Of a stretch of DNA of 46,400 nt, positions 1-8,745 are shown piece after piece. Origin of the DNA: an uncultured Desulfotomaculum sp. (GTDB lineage Bacteria > Bacillota > Desulfotomaculia > Desulfotomaculales > Desulfotomaculaceae). The first letter of the stretch is position 1, and each line of letters begins with the position of its first letter. The position numbers and the translations under genes are program-made. The stretch spans positions 1 to 46,400 of the forward strand of contig CAMKDG010000013.1 of assembly GCA_946411205.1 (NCBI GenBank), read 5' to 3'. Below the pieces are notes generated by a model. That model was given only the letters and a program-made list of their open reading frames with translations, did no database searches and had not been told where the DNA came from.

Positions 1-47
1 GGTACTTGGGACGTAAGTCCCTGGGAGAGTAGGTCGTCGCCAGAGTA
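1..47 (+). rRNA. rrf: 5S ribosomal RNA, 3' end (partial)
   Basis: The first bases read as the last part of a bacterial 5S rRNA: the loop E/helix IV region, then the conserved GGGAGAGTAGGTCG stretch and the 3' strand of helix I (GCCAG). The gene begins outside the window, so this is the downstream edge of an rRNA operon on the plus strand. A hairpin terminator follows at once. The exact 3' end is uncertain by a few bases. Confidence 0.85.
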
Positions 48-52
48 ATTTT

Positions 53-97
53 AAAAAGGCTCAACAGTTATCATAGCTGCTGAGCTTTTGTTTTTGC
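53..97 (+). terminator. Intrinsic terminator of the rRNA operon
   Basis: An imperfect stem is formed by AAGGCTCAACAG and CTGCTGAGCTTTT, followed by a T-rich run ending near 96. It lies directly after the 5S end. Confidence 0.75.
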
Positions 98-110
98 CTA
101 AAAAAACCAC

Positions 111-178
111 GTAGGGGCGACCTTTGGTCGTCCGTCGAGGTGCTAACACCCCTGCGGACGACCAAAGGTCGCCCCTAC
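111..178. repeat. 24-bp perfect inverted repeat (REP/MITE-like hairpin)
   Basis: Positions 111-134 and 155-178 are exact reverse complements (GTAGGGGCGACC at the outer ends). The 20-nt loop holds a smaller stem, GGTG (139-142) with CACC (147-150). There is no T-run, so it is not a standard terminator. A degenerate relative of the left arm lies at 26022-26052. This looks like a dispersed palindromic element parked behind the rRNA operon. Copy number elsewhere cannot be judged here. Confidence 0.75.
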
Positions 179-235
179 AAGGATTATATAGTTGTTGCTT
201 TACAGGAAATGAAAAGGGTTGGGAAGGGTAAGAGC

Positions 236-264
236 TAAAAGACTAAGGGCCATGGCCCTTAGTC
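236..264 (-). terminator. Terminator of the minus-strand stress-protein gene
   Basis: Bases 241-264 form a perfect palindrome (GACTAAGGGCCA and its complement). On the minus strand it is followed by TTTT (240-237). It sits two bases beyond the stop codon of the gene ending at 267. Confidence 0.75.
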
Positions 265-266
265 CT

Positions 267-932
267 CTATTCTGTGATACAAACATTTTTAAGCTCTTTT
301 ACATAATCTTCATTAACATAAACCTGCATCATATTGTTATCCTTCATAAATTTAAATATCCCATTGTCGAAATCTGTACCTATTTCTTTGAAGAAAATAC
401 CTTCATAAACCACTTCCTTGGTATGGACGAAGCTTAAACTGTAGCCTTCACCTTCTTTAATTAAATAGGCACGAACACCTTTTTCAAACTTATTTTGTAG
501 GCCCCTAATGGTACGCGCCACAGAGATAACATGGAGGTCTATAAAGGGAATTTCCCTTAATAAAGTATTGATAAGGGATCCCTTGGTAATTTGCTCCCAG
601 CGGCTTTGCGCTGTTTGACCGATGATGATCTGGGTGATTTGTTTTTCCCTAGCCACGTCGGCGATTACCTTGGCTACAGGGCGTTTTTCATTATCTTTAA
701 TAATAAATTCTTCCACGCCATTTTCTTCTGCTAGCTGCTGCCACCTACTGATATAATCGGATCTTTCAGCGTCCAATTCGTCAATGGGTAGTGGATCAAT
801 GGTTAATATATAAAGAGGACAATCCAACATATTGGCAATTTTACAACCTCGATGGATTAGACGCTCCCCATTGGGTCCGTAGTATACACATACAAGAATT
901 TTTTCATCCACTCTGGCTCTTTGTCTTTTCAA
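267..932 (-). CDS. KdpD-like universal stress protein (UspA fold)
   Basis: This 221-residue soluble protein has an N-terminal half (about residues 8-140) that resembles the Usp domain of the potassium sensor KdpD: EKILVCVYYGPNGERLI at the first strand and helix, and QIIIGQTAQSRWEQ in the ATP-loop region. It has no kinase or membrane part, so it is a stand-alone Usp protein, probably a nucleotide-binding stress or ion-status factor. The C-terminal 80 residues match nothing I recognise. The start is TTG at 932, chosen because GAGGTGAT lies 8 bases upstream and no ATG is suitably placed. It has its own promoter (1007-1035) and terminator. It is divergent from the mrp operon, which suggests but does not prove a role in ion homeostasis. 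Confidence 0.75.
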   Translation of the reverse strand: MKRQRARVDEKILVCVYYGPNGERLIHRGCKIANMLDCPLYILTIDPLPIDELDAERSDYISRWQQLAEENGVEEFIIKDNEKRPVAKVIADVAREKQITQIIIGQTAQSRWEQITKGSLINTLLREIPFIDLHVISVARTIRGLQNKFEKGVRAYLIKEGEGYSLSFVHTKEVVYEGIFFKEIGTDFDNGIFKFMKDNNMMQVYVNEDYVKELKNVCITE

Positions 933-1006
933 TCTCAGATCACCTCACTCAGTTAAGTATTGAAGTATCATTATCTGGCTAGATAGCCACTAGGCAGACT
1001 TTAGTT

Positions 1007-1035
1007 ATTATATAATGAGCGAAAAGAAATATCAA
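1007..1035 (-). promoter_or_regulatory. Sigma-A type promoter for the Usp gene
   Basis: On the minus strand TTGATA (1035-1030) is followed by a 17-base spacer and TATAAT (1012-1007). That is a near-consensus housekeeping promoter about 75 bases upstream of the TTG start. Confidence 0.7.
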
Positions 1036-1188
1036 TTATGATTATACTTCTCGGGGGGAACCGTTACGTGCATAGAAGGCAAAATTAGTATATAATAATA
1101 GAGTAGCTGTATAAATTATGAGCATCAAGGAATCATGAACTCAATGGATAAACTGTTGTGGAAAAAGTAACTCATGAAAGGAGATCAT

Positions 1189-3564
1189 TTGCTTTTGCTT
1201 TATTTTACTTTGCTAGTTCCTTTTTTATTTGCCCTTTTCGTTCCCTTACTTTATAGATATATGCCACGTATTCATACTGGTTGGTTTGTATTAGTGGTGC
1301 CAACTGGAATATTTATATATATGATAAATTTAATTCCAATCATCGCAAAAGGTGGAAAACTACTTAATTCAATTCCCTGGATTCCTACCTTAGGGATAAA
1401 TTATAGTACCTATATAGATGGATTAACATTGCTATTTGGTTTACTTATTTCAGGGATAGGGGCATTGGTAGTCCTGTATTCGATCTATTATATGTCTAAA
1501 CAACGGGAAGCCTTGCATAACTTTTATGTTTATTTATTAATCTTTATGGGAGCCATGTTAGGCATCGTTTTTTCTGATAACATTTTTGTTTTGTATATGT
1601 TTTGGGAATTAACCAGCATAGCATCCTTTTTGTTAATTGCTTATTGGTACCAACGGAAACAATCCCGTTATGGAGCACAAAAATCTCTGATTATCACAGT
1701 AATTGGCGGATTAGCACTGCTGGCAGGCTTGATCCTGCTTTCGATCATGACCAATACTTTCAGTATTCGGGAAATGATTGAAGCAGATCAAGTGATAGCG
1801 AAACATCCATTATTTTTACCTGCTATGCTATTGATTCTCCTTGGGGCTTTTACAAAATCGGCTCAATTCCCTTTTCATATATGGCTGCCTGATGCCATGG
1901 AAGCACCTACTCCAATTAGTGCCTATCTGCATTCAGCCACGATGGTTAAGGCCGGTATATATTTGGTGGCTCGATTCACCCCTGTGTTTGGCGGTACTAT
2001 TGAATGGTTTTGGTTAGTAACGGGTATCGGAATGATTACCTTATTATGGGGTTCTTTTTCGGCAGTTAAGCAAAACGACTTAAAAGCCATGCTAGCTTTT
2101 TCTACAATCAGCCAATTGGGCCTAATTATGTGTTTACTAGGGATAGGTTCTGCCTCCTTATATGTCAGCACCGCCATATTAGCGGCTTTATTTCACTTAA
2201 TAAACCATTCTACCTTTAAGGGTTGTTTGTTTATGGTGGTGGGTATTGTGGACCATGAAACCGGGACTCGGGATATTCGCAGACTGGGTGGACTCATGAA
2301 CATTATGCCCATAACCTTTACTTTAATGATCATTGGTAGTTTTTCAATGGCCGGACTACCACCCTTTAATGGTTTCCTTAGTAAGGAATTGTTTTTCACA
2401 GGTGTCTTAGAAGCAGCCCAGTTAAAGATATTTCATTTGGAAAGATGGGGTATTTTATTACCAATCTTAGCTTGGATTGCCAGTATATTTACCTTTATAT
2501 ACAGCATGATTCTGGTGTTGAAAACCTTTACCGGCAAATATAAGCCCAATAAATATGAGAAAAAAGCCCATGAAGCTCCTTTAGGAATGCTAATTTCTCC
2601 AATACTTCTAGCGTCGTTGGTAATTTTATTTTTCTTTTTCCCGACGATTCTCTCTAATAATTTGCTCCAACCAGCTATGAAGGCAGTTCTACCAGGCCTT
2701 TTAGAAGCTGGCGGAGTTGAAAATACTATTGAGATCTGGCATGGTTGGACAACAGAAGTATTTATGACTATGGGCGTTGCACTGGTGGGTCTGCTTTTGT
2801 ATCTTTCTTTTCCGAAGTGGTCAGGGGTATATGAGTATCTGCCTGAAAAGATTAGCTTTAATTATATCTACGATCGAGGATTGGCTGGCATGGAAAAGCT
2901 GGCCGCCAAAATTACCAAGACCTATATGACGGGAATTGTCCGTGATTACTTGCTTTATATATTTATTTTCTTTGTGGTTGTTGTCGGTGGTTCAATGGTG
3001 TTGTTAAATAGTTTTACCTATTATCCTGCCAGTAATGGACCCATTAGTGCCTACGAAGTTGTCCTGGTATTGGTGATAATTGCTGCTGCAGTTTTGGTTA
3101 TGTTGACCAAATCGCGTTTAACAGCTGTTATTGGTGTGGGAGTTATCGGTTTTGTGGTAGCAATGTTCTTTGTAATCTTCAGAGCACCCGATTTGGCTTT
3201 AACACAATTGGTGGTAGAGACAGTGACGGTTGCTTTATTCTTGCTATGTTTTTATCACCTACCGGAACTGGGGCGAGAAACAGGGGGAGCTGGTTTTCGA
3301 GCAGCTAACCTGATTGTTTCCTTAGGAGTTGGCGTATTGGTTACACTGCTTGCCCTGGCAGCCCAGAGTAATCCTTTGGCTGAACCCATTTCCACTTTTT
3401 TTGAAAATTCCTATCAGTTGGCAGGGGCTCGCAATATCGTTAATGCGATTCTGGTGGATTTCAGGGGTTTTGATACCATGCTTGAGATACTGGTACTATC
3501 CATTGCCGGTTTGGGTGTCTATTCTTTAATCAAACTGCCTTTGACTAGGAGGGATAATAAATGA
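1189..3564 (+). CDS. mrpA: Mrp Na+/H+ antiporter subunit A
   Basis: This is the largest subunit of the seven-protein Mrp (Mnh) cation/proton antiporter, an integral membrane protein of about 790 residues, normal for the family. The first 500 residues are the NuoL-like channel module, with LHSATMVKAGIYLVAR carrying the conserved lysine helix. The C-terminal third is the MrpB-like/DUF4040 part, ending with the typical ILVDFRGFDTM motif. I choose TTG at 1189 because AAAGGAG (1177-1183) lies 5 bases before it. The in-frame ATG at 1174 would overlap that SD and has none of its own. A TATAAT at 1091 may be its -10 box, but I see no good -35. The stop overlaps mrpB by 4 bases. Confidence 0.93.
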   Translation: MLLLYFTLLVPFLFALFVPLLYRYMPRIHTGWFVLVVPTGIFIYMINLIPIIAKGGKLLNSIPWIPTLGINYSTYIDGLTLLFGLLISGIGALVVLYSIYYMSKQREALHNFYVYLLIFMGAMLGIVFSDNIFVLYMFWELTSIASFLLIAYWYQRKQSRYGAQKSLIITVIGGLALLAGLILLSIMTNTFSIREMIEADQVIAKHPLFLPAMLLILLGAFTKSAQFPFHIWLPDAMEAPTPISAYLHSATMVKAGIYLVARFTPVFGGTIEWFWLVTGIGMITLLWGSFSAVKQNDLKAMLAFSTISQLGLIMCLLGIGSASLYVSTAILAALFHLINHSTFKGCLFMVVGIVDHETGTRDIRRLGGLMNIMPITFTLMIIGSFSMAGLPPFNGFLSKELFFTGVLEAAQLKIFHLERWGILLPILAWIASIFTFIYSMILVLKTFTGKYKPNKYEKKAHEAPLGMLISPILLASLVILFFFFPTILSNNLLQPAMKAVLPGLLEAGGVENTIEIWHGWTTEVFMTMGVALVGLLLYLSFPKWSGVYEYLPEKISFNYIYDRGLAGMEKLAAKITKTYMTGIVRDYLLYIFIFFVVVVGGSMVLLNSFTYYPASNGPISAYEVVLVLVIIAAAVLVMLTKSRLTAVIGVGVIGFVVAMFFVIFRAPDLALTQLVVETVTVALFLLCFYHLPELGRETGGAGFRAANLIVSLGVGVLVTLLALAAQSNPLAEPISTFFENSYQLAGARNIVNAILVDFRGFDTMLEILVLSIAGLGVYSLIKLPLTRRDNK

Positions 3565-3983
3565 AATCGAATGATGTGATTTTGCAAACGGTGACTAAAA
3601 TTGTTACTTTTATTATCCTTACCTTTGCAATTTATTTGTTCCTGGCCGGTCATCATGAACCGGGTGGAGGGTTTATTGGGGGGTTGGTGATTACCTCTGC
3701 GTTAACACTTCTTTATCTGGCCTTTGATATTGAAACGGTGCGTGAGGGGCTTCCTGTGGACTTTAAAGTTGTTGCTGCAATAGGGGTGTTTATTGCAGTG
3801 GCAACTGGCATGGGTTCTTTATTATTTGATCAACCTTTTTTAAGCCAAACTTTTGGATATTTTAACCTGCCTATATTTGGCAAGACCGAGTTGGCAACGG
3901 CTGTTTTATTTGATTTAGGCGTAGCTCTGGCGGTTGTCGGAACAGGGGTTACCATTATTTTAAGTATAAGTGGGGATGCCTAG
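3561..3983 (+). CDS. mrpB: Mrp antiporter subunit B
   Basis: A 140-residue membrane protein with four predicted hydrophobic segments. It carries the family signature HHEPGGGFIGGLV near residue 30, the conserved polar loop of MrpB/MnhB. It belongs to the hydrophobic core complex that exchanges Na+ for H+. The ATG overlaps the end of mrpA (ATGA), so the two are translationally coupled; the SD GGAGG lies inside mrpA. Confidence 0.92.
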   Translation: MKSNDVILQTVTKIVTFIILTFAIYLFLAGHHEPGGGFIGGLVITSALTLLYLAFDIETVREGLPVDFKVVAAIGVFIAVATGMGSLLFDQPFLSQTFGYFNLPIFGKTELATAVLFDLGVALAVVGTGVTIILSISGDA

Positions 3984-3984
3984 A

Positions 3985-4323
3985 ATGGAAACGTTAATGG
4001 CTTTACTGATTGGTGTACTTTTTACTGTGGGAGTTTTTTTGCTTTTATCTAAGAATCTTTTAAAAATTATATTGGGGACCTCAATTTTAGCCCATGGCAC
4101 CCATCTCTTGATTATTACCATGGGAGGATTAAAAAAAGGCATGCCGCCTATTATAAGAGGTGAGCATGTATCCTATACAGATCCCTTGCCCCAAGCCCTT
4201 ATTCTAACGGCCATCGTGATTAATTTTGCAGTGACAGCATTTTTCTTGGTATTGGCTTATCGAAGCTATCAGGAATTAGGTACTGACAACATTGATAAAT
4301 TAAGGGGTATTGCGGATGAATAA
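3985..4323 (+). CDS. mrpC: Mrp antiporter subunit C (NuoK-like)
   Basis: A homologue of complex I subunit NuoK with three membrane helices; about 112 residues from this start, the usual length. The motif LLIITMGGLKKGMPPI near residue 45 is typical. I choose ATG 3985 (METLMALLIG) because homologues begin this way and GTGGGG lies about 9 bases before it. In-frame GTG 3970 and ATG 3976 would only add a short tail within mrpB. The start lies just after the mrpB stop, and the end overlaps mrpD. Confidence 0.9.
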   Translation: METLMALLIGVLFTVGVFLLLSKNLLKIILGTSILAHGTHLLIITMGGLKKGMPPIIRGEHVSYTDPLPQALILTAIVINFAVTAFFLVLAYRSYQELGTDNIDKLRGIADE

Positions 4324-5797
4324 CCTAGTGATTTTACCATTACTGATTCCGCTGTTAACAGGGATTTTCCTGGTAATTTTTCGGCAAAATATTCTGCTTC
4401 AAAGATGGTTAAGTATCGTGGCGATTTTTTCCACCGGAGGAGTTGCCGCTTATCTGTTGCAGATGGTTGCCGATGATGGCATCCAGACACTGGCAATAGG
4501 TGGGTGGGAAGCACCCTTTGGGATTGTTTTGGTGATAGATATGTTTTCGGGGCTACTGATACTAACCACCAGTATTGTAAGCTTCAGTTGCATTTTATTT
4601 GCCTTTAACTCAATTGGCCTAGAGAGGGAGCAATTTTATTTTTATCCCTTTATGCTGTTTTTGATTACCGGAGTTAATGGTTCCTTTTTAACGGGGGACC
4701 TATTTAATCTTTTTGTTTGCTTTGAAGTTATGCTAATCTCTTCCTATGTACTAATCTCCCTGGGGGGAACGAAGGTACAACTTAGAGAATCAATTAAATA
4801 TGTAGTCATTAATATTATGTCTTCCACCATGTTCCTGTTAGGAATTGCTTACCTATATGCCATTACGGGCACCTTAAACATGGCTCACCTCTCGGTTCGG
4901 ATTGCTGAAGTGGGGCAACAGGGTCTGTTAACTACAGTGGCTATATTATTTTTAGTTGTATTTAGTTTGAAAGCAGCCCTATTTCTTTATTTTTGGCTGC
5001 CTGGATCCTATGCTGCCCCCCCCACTGCCATTGGGGCAATCTTCGGGGCACTGTTGACGAAGGTGGGAATTTATGCCCTTTTTCGTATGTTTACCTTGGT
5101 CTTTTATCACCAACCAGAGATAACTCATCTGTTGCTAGGCGTGATGGCGGCTTTGACCATGCTTTTAGGGGGGATAGGAGCAGTCTCCCAGTGGGATATC
5201 AGAAAGATCATAGCGTATAATGTGATTATTGCGGTTGGTTTTATCGTCTCTGGATTGGCGGTATTTACATCTACAGCAGTGGCTGGTGGTATTTATTATT
5301 TACTACATGACATGATTGTTAAAGCGCTCCTTTTCTTGTTAGGCGGGACAATAATAGGAATTGTCGGTACCAGCAAACTGAAGGAGATGAGTGGACTTAT
5401 TCGGAACCATCCACTCTTGGGCTGGATGTTCTTTATTACTGTACTGGCATTAGCCGGTATACCACCTTTAAGCGGATTTATTGGTAAAGTTTTAGTAATC
5501 AAGGGGACCCTAGAGGCAGAGTTTTACTGGCTGGCAGTGATAGGTCTCCTGTCAAGCTTGATGGTTTTATATTCCGTGATGAAGATTTTTGTCAATGGGT
5601 TTTGGGGAGAGACGTATTTAAGTAAGGAGCAGGAGAAAGGAACTACTTCAGGTCTGCTATTTCCTTGCATTCTTTTAACCCTGGTGAGTATTGGTTTCGG
5701 GTTAGGGGTTGAAGGAATTACTTTTTATGTTGACCAAGCAGCGAATGGTTTAATGAACCCGGATATTTACATTAAGGCGGTACTAAAGAGCCCCTAG
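4316..5797 (+). CDS. mrpD: Mrp antiporter subunit D (NuoN/M-like)
   Basis: A polytopic membrane protein of about 493 residues of the complex I NuoL/M/N family, and the second ion-translocating module of the antiporter. It shows PPTAIGAIFGALLTKVGIYA (conserved lysine helix) and LAGIPPLSGFIGK, both usual in MrpD. ATG 4316 is preferred over an upstream TTG because AAGGGG sits 8 bases before it. It overlaps the mrpC stop by 8 bases, indicating coupled translation. Confidence 0.93.
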   Translation: MNNLVILPLLIPLLTGIFLVIFRQNILLQRWLSIVAIFSTGGVAAYLLQMVADDGIQTLAIGGWEAPFGIVLVIDMFSGLLILTTSIVSFSCILFAFNSIGLEREQFYFYPFMLFLITGVNGSFLTGDLFNLFVCFEVMLISSYVLISLGGTKVQLRESIKYVVINIMSSTMFLLGIAYLYAITGTLNMAHLSVRIAEVGQQGLLTTVAILFLVVFSLKAALFLYFWLPGSYAAPPTAIGAIFGALLTKVGIYALFRMFTLVFYHQPEITHLLLGVMAALTMLLGGIGAVSQWDIRKIIAYNVIIAVGFIVSGLAVFTSTAVAGGIYYLLHDMIVKALLFLLGGTIIGIVGTSKLKEMSGLIRNHPLLGWMFFITVLALAGIPPLSGFIGKVLVIKGTLEAEFYWLAVIGLLSSLMVLYSVMKIFVNGFWGETYLSKEQEKGTTSGLLFPCILLTLVSIGFGLGVEGITFYVDQAANGLMNPDIYIKAVLKSP

Positions 5798-5815
5798 GGT
5801 GCTCATTAGAGAGGG

Positions 5816-6301
5816 GTGATTAACCTGCCAAGCCAGGTTTTATTGAATTTGTTGATTGCTTTTTTATGGATGTTTCTTCAAGATGAGTGGAGATTTTTAA
5901 CCTTTTTTAGTGGTTATTTGGTCGGACTGGCTTTGATTTTTTTCATGCGCAGGTTCTTCTCTTCGGTTTTTTACGTCAAAAGACTGACAGCTGTGATTAA
6001 GCTGCTATTTATATTTATCAAAGAGTTACTATTATCTAGTATTTTGGTTACAAAGCAAATATTACGTCCTAAATTGAATATTACACCGGGGATATTTAAG
6101 CTTAAGACCGAACTAAAAGGGGATTGGGAGATTACTACTTTAATGCTATTGTTGACATTGACACCCGGTTCTGTGGTGATGGAGGTAGTACCCGAAGGAA
6201 ATCTCTGCTATATTCATGTGATGGATATACCTGAATCTAGGGATGCAGTGTTACATGCAACAAAATCCTTTGAAAAGGCGATTATGGAGGTGACTCGCTA
6301 A
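5816..6301 (+). CDS. mrpE: Mrp antiporter subunit E
   Basis: A 161-residue protein of the MnhE family. It has two or three N-terminal helices and a short cytoplasmic domain, with the family pattern LLLTLTPGSVVMEV near residue 110 and IHVMD after it. GTG 5816 is used as the start; it lies in a GAGAGGGGTG stretch, so the SD is very close and the exact start is uncertain. The stop forms TAATG with mrpF. Confidence 0.88.
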   Translation: MINLPSQVLLNLLIAFLWMFLQDEWRFLTFFSGYLVGLALIFFMRRFFSSVFYVKRLTAVIKLLFIFIKELLLSSILVTKQILRPKLNITPGIFKLKTELKGDWEITTLMLLLTLTPGSVVMEVVPEGNLCYIHVMDIPESRDAVLHATKSFEKAIMEVTR

Positions 6302-6585
6302 TGTTTGAAAGGATACTTCTGATGGCTTTGTTTTTTTTGACTATTTCCATCTTGGTGGGTTTATACCGGGTTATCAAGGGACCTTCGCTGCCTGATCGGG
6401 TGGTGGCCTTGGACACCATCGGAATTAATATCATTGCAGGAGTGGCTATTATTTCTATTTTGCTAAATACCCATGCTTTCTTTGATATCATTTTAGTAAT
6501 TGGCATTTTATCCTTTATTGGCACGATCTCCTTTTCGAAATTTATTGAAAGGGGATATATTATTGAGTATAAGCGTGATTATTAA
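6301..6585 (+). CDS. mrpF: Mrp antiporter subunit F
   Basis: A 94-residue protein with three transmembrane segments and the family motif GPSLPDRVVALDTIG near residue 28. That motif is the conserved charged Asp-Arg region of MrpF/MnhF. The start codon shares its A with the mrpE stop codon (TAATG). The 3' end overlaps the chosen start of mrpG. Confidence 0.92.
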   Translation: MFERILLMALFFLTISILVGLYRVIKGPSLPDRVVALDTIGINIIAGVAIISILLNTHAFFDIILVIGILSFIGTISFSKFIERGYIIEYKRDY

Positions 6586-6922
6586 AATTGTTGTCACTGT
6601 ACTAATCCTTGGAGGTACAGCGTTAAGCGTCTTAAGTGCCTTTGGTATGTTGCGCTTGCCAGATGTCTATACCCGTACTCATGCAGCTACGAAAAGTGCT
6701 ACCTTAGGGGTTCTCTGTACTTTACTAGGAACGTTTCTTTATTTTTGGCAGACACAGAATATAGTTAGTATACGCCTATTATTAGGCATCATTTTTGTTT
6801 TTTTAACCGCCCCGGTAGCCGGTCATTTAATATGTCGAGCAGCCTATCGCTCCGGTGTTGAATTGGCGCCAGAAAGTACTCAGGATGAATTGAAAAAAGT
6901 GCTTGCTAAAAGAGAAAACTGA
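6563..6922 (+). CDS. mrpG: Mrp antiporter subunit G
   Basis: The last subunit of the operon, about 119 residues with three membrane helices and the signature FGMLRLPDVYTRTHAATKS. TTG 6563 is chosen: AAAGGGGA lies 7 bases upstream and the resulting protein has the normal MrpG length. Starting further upstream would add residues encoded entirely within mrpF. With it the operon has all seven genes A-G in the standard order with overlaps, so a complete antiporter is expected. Confidence 0.9.
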   Translation: MSISVIIKIVVTVLILGGTALSVLSAFGMLRLPDVYTRTHAATKSATLGVLCTLLGTFLYFWQTQNIVSIRLLLGIIFVFLTAPVAGHLICRAAYRSGVELAPESTQDELKKVLAKREN

Positions 6923-7025
6923 AAAAGCAATCTAATGGTTGGACTAGTTATAAAAAGTTACTTGTTATGACGTCTCTGGAATGATACTATATTTTAGAAC
7001 ATACCCTATAATTTTGATAAACAGG

Positions 7026-7054
7026 CCCCTATCTTGATTGGGATAGGGGTTTTA
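7026..7054 (+). terminator. Terminator after mrpG
   Basis: CCCCTATC (7026-7033) pairs with GATAGGGG (7042-7049), followed by TTTTACTATTT. It lies only about 15 bases before the SD of the next gene, so it may also act as a leader element for that gene. Confidence 0.7.
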
Positions 7055-7077
7055 CTATTTAAATGGAGGAGAAAATT

Positions 7078-8697
7078 ATGGCAACCTTAGTATTTGGACA
7101 TAAGAACCCCGATACAGATTCCGTCACTGCTTCTATTGCTTTTTCGTATTTAAAGAATAAGTTGGGATATGATACCACTCCCTGCGTTCTCGGGAATATC
7201 AATAGAGAAAGCAGATTTGTGCTGGATTATTTTAATGTGTCAGTACCTTTGGAAATAAAAAATGTAAAAACTCAAGTGAAGGACTTAAATTATGATATTG
7301 TGCCCAGCATAAAACCCGACCTTTCTATTTTATCAGCGTATAATTTAATGGAAAAACTCAACGTCAAGACCCTGCCGGTTGTTAATGACAAAAACCGCTT
7401 ACTGGGCATTATCACCATGAAAGATATCGCGATGGCATTGATTACAGGGGATTTTTATAAGCTGCATACCTCGATCACCAACATTGTTAACGATTTGCAA
7501 GGTCAATTATTAGTTGGCGAAGTGGGGGATACAACCTTAGATGGCAGAATATCCGTAATTGCTTATTATCATAAAACGATCCAGGGATCCATTGGTCAAG
7601 ATGATATTATTATTGTCGGTGACCGATACGATATTATCGAATATGCGTTATGCACGCAAGTAAAGTCAATTATCCTAACGAACGTAGAAAAATTACCACA
7701 AAAATACTTGGATTTAGCGCAAGAAAAGAAGATCCCTATTATTTCGGTTGGCTTAGATACGTATACCACAGCAAAGTTAATCAGTCAGTGTAACTATGTT
7801 TCTTCCATTATGAAACAAAAGGGTTTACTTAAGTTTAATGAGAATCAATACTTAGATGAGATAAAAGAAGAGATGATTTCGACACAGTACAGAAATTACC
7901 CGGTGGTTAATGATGACAATGAATTACTGGGTTTTATTAATAAAAAGCATATCCTTTCACCGGGAAAGAAAAAGGTGTTTTTAGTTGACCATAATGAATA
8001 TGCGCAAAGTGCCGATGGATTAGCAGAGGCAGAGATTTTAGAAATAGTTGATCATCATAAAATCGGTGATATAGCGACCACTGTACCGATAGCTTTCAGA
8101 AATATGCCAGTTGGGAGTACCTGTACCATTATCTATGAGATGTATCAAGAGTATCAGATTGATGTAACGAAGGAAATGGCAGGTCTACTTTTATCGGGCA
8201 TTATCTCAGATACCTTATTATTTAAATCACCAACTACGACAGAAAAGGATCGGGTAGCTGTTGAAAAGCTAAACTCTATGGTAGGCTTGGATTTAGAACG
8301 ATATGCAATGGATATGTTCAAGGTGGGTACATCATTAGAGGGTATTTCCGTTGAGGAAATCTTTTATAAGGATTTTAAAGAATTTAATCTGGAAGAACAT
8401 AAAATGGGTATTTCTCAGGTATTTACCCTTGATATTGAGGATGTTTTTAACCGGGAGAGCCAATTTATTAATTTTGTAACGGAAACCCATAGGAATAAAG
8501 AGTATTTCTTAACCTTATTGGTCATTACCGACATCCTAAAAGAAGGTTCTTATCTGCTATTTAATGCGGAAAACAATAGTGTAATTTCCACCGCCTTTCA
8601 GATTAGTTCTCAGCAAGGGGTATTTGTCCCTGGTTTAGTGTCCAGGAAAAAGCAAGTGGTACCGAAGATTTTAGAAGCCTATCAGATGATTCGATAA
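7078..8697 (+). CDS. ppaC: Mn-dependent family II inorganic pyrophosphatase with CBS-DRTGG-CBS insert
   Basis: Hydrolyses pyrophosphate to phosphate in the cytoplasm. The DHH-family catalytic motifs are present: GHKNPDTDS (H8, D12, D14) at the N-terminus, EIVDHHKIGDI in the middle and VSRKKQ at the C-terminus (substrate binding). Between the first motif and the DHH motif lie CBS motifs (LPVVNDKNRLLGIIT and YPVVNDDNELLGFI) flanking a DRTGG-like region, giving 539 residues instead of about 310. Enzymes of this architecture are known to be inhibited by AMP/ADP and activated by ATP or diadenosine polyphosphates; that regulation is inferred here. ATG 7078 is chosen because GGAGGAG lies 6 bases upstream. 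It is a single gene between two terminators. Confidence 0.93.
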   Translation: MATLVFGHKNPDTDSVTASIAFSYLKNKLGYDTTPCVLGNINRESRFVLDYFNVSVPLEIKNVKTQVKDLNYDIVPSIKPDLSILSAYNLMEKLNVKTLPVVNDKNRLLGIITMKDIAMALITGDFYKLHTSITNIVNDLQGQLLVGEVGDTTLDGRISVIAYYHKTIQGSIGQDDIIIVGDRYDIIEYALCTQVKSIILTNVEKLPQKYLDLAQEKKIPIISVGLDTYTTAKLISQCNYVSSIMKQKGLLKFNENQYLDEIKEEMISTQYRNYPVVNDDNELLGFINKKHILSPGKKKVFLVDHNEYAQSADGLAEAEILEIVDHHKIGDIATTVPIAFRNMPVGSTCTIIYEMYQEYQIDVTKEMAGLLLSGIISDTLLFKSPTTTEKDRVAVEKLNSMVGLDLERYAMDMFKVGTSLEGISVEEIFYKDFKEFNLEEHKMGISQVFTLDIEDVFNRESQFINFVTETHRNKEYFLTLLVITDILKEGSYLLFNAENNSVISTAFQISSQQGVFVPGLVSRKKQVVPKILEAYQMIR

Positions 8698-8715
8698 CAT
8701 TTAGTTTAGTAACGA

Positions 8716-8744
8716 ATACCCCTACAGCCGCTGTAGGGGTATTT
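8716..8744. terminator. Bidirectional terminator between convergent genes
   Basis: A 14-bp perfect stem (8716-8729 with 8731-8744, ACCCCTACAGC core) lies between the pyrophosphatase stop and the stop of the minus-strand gene. It has T-rich sequence after it on the plus strand (TATTTATT) and A/T on the other, so it can serve both genes. Confidence 0.7.
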
Positions 8745-8745
8745 A

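Noticed and set aside
1040..1080. Riboswitch before mrpA (GGGGGGAACC stretch in a CTTCT/AGAAG stem)
   Set aside because: Too short, and lacking the helices of any known class such as the c-di-AMP riboswitch.
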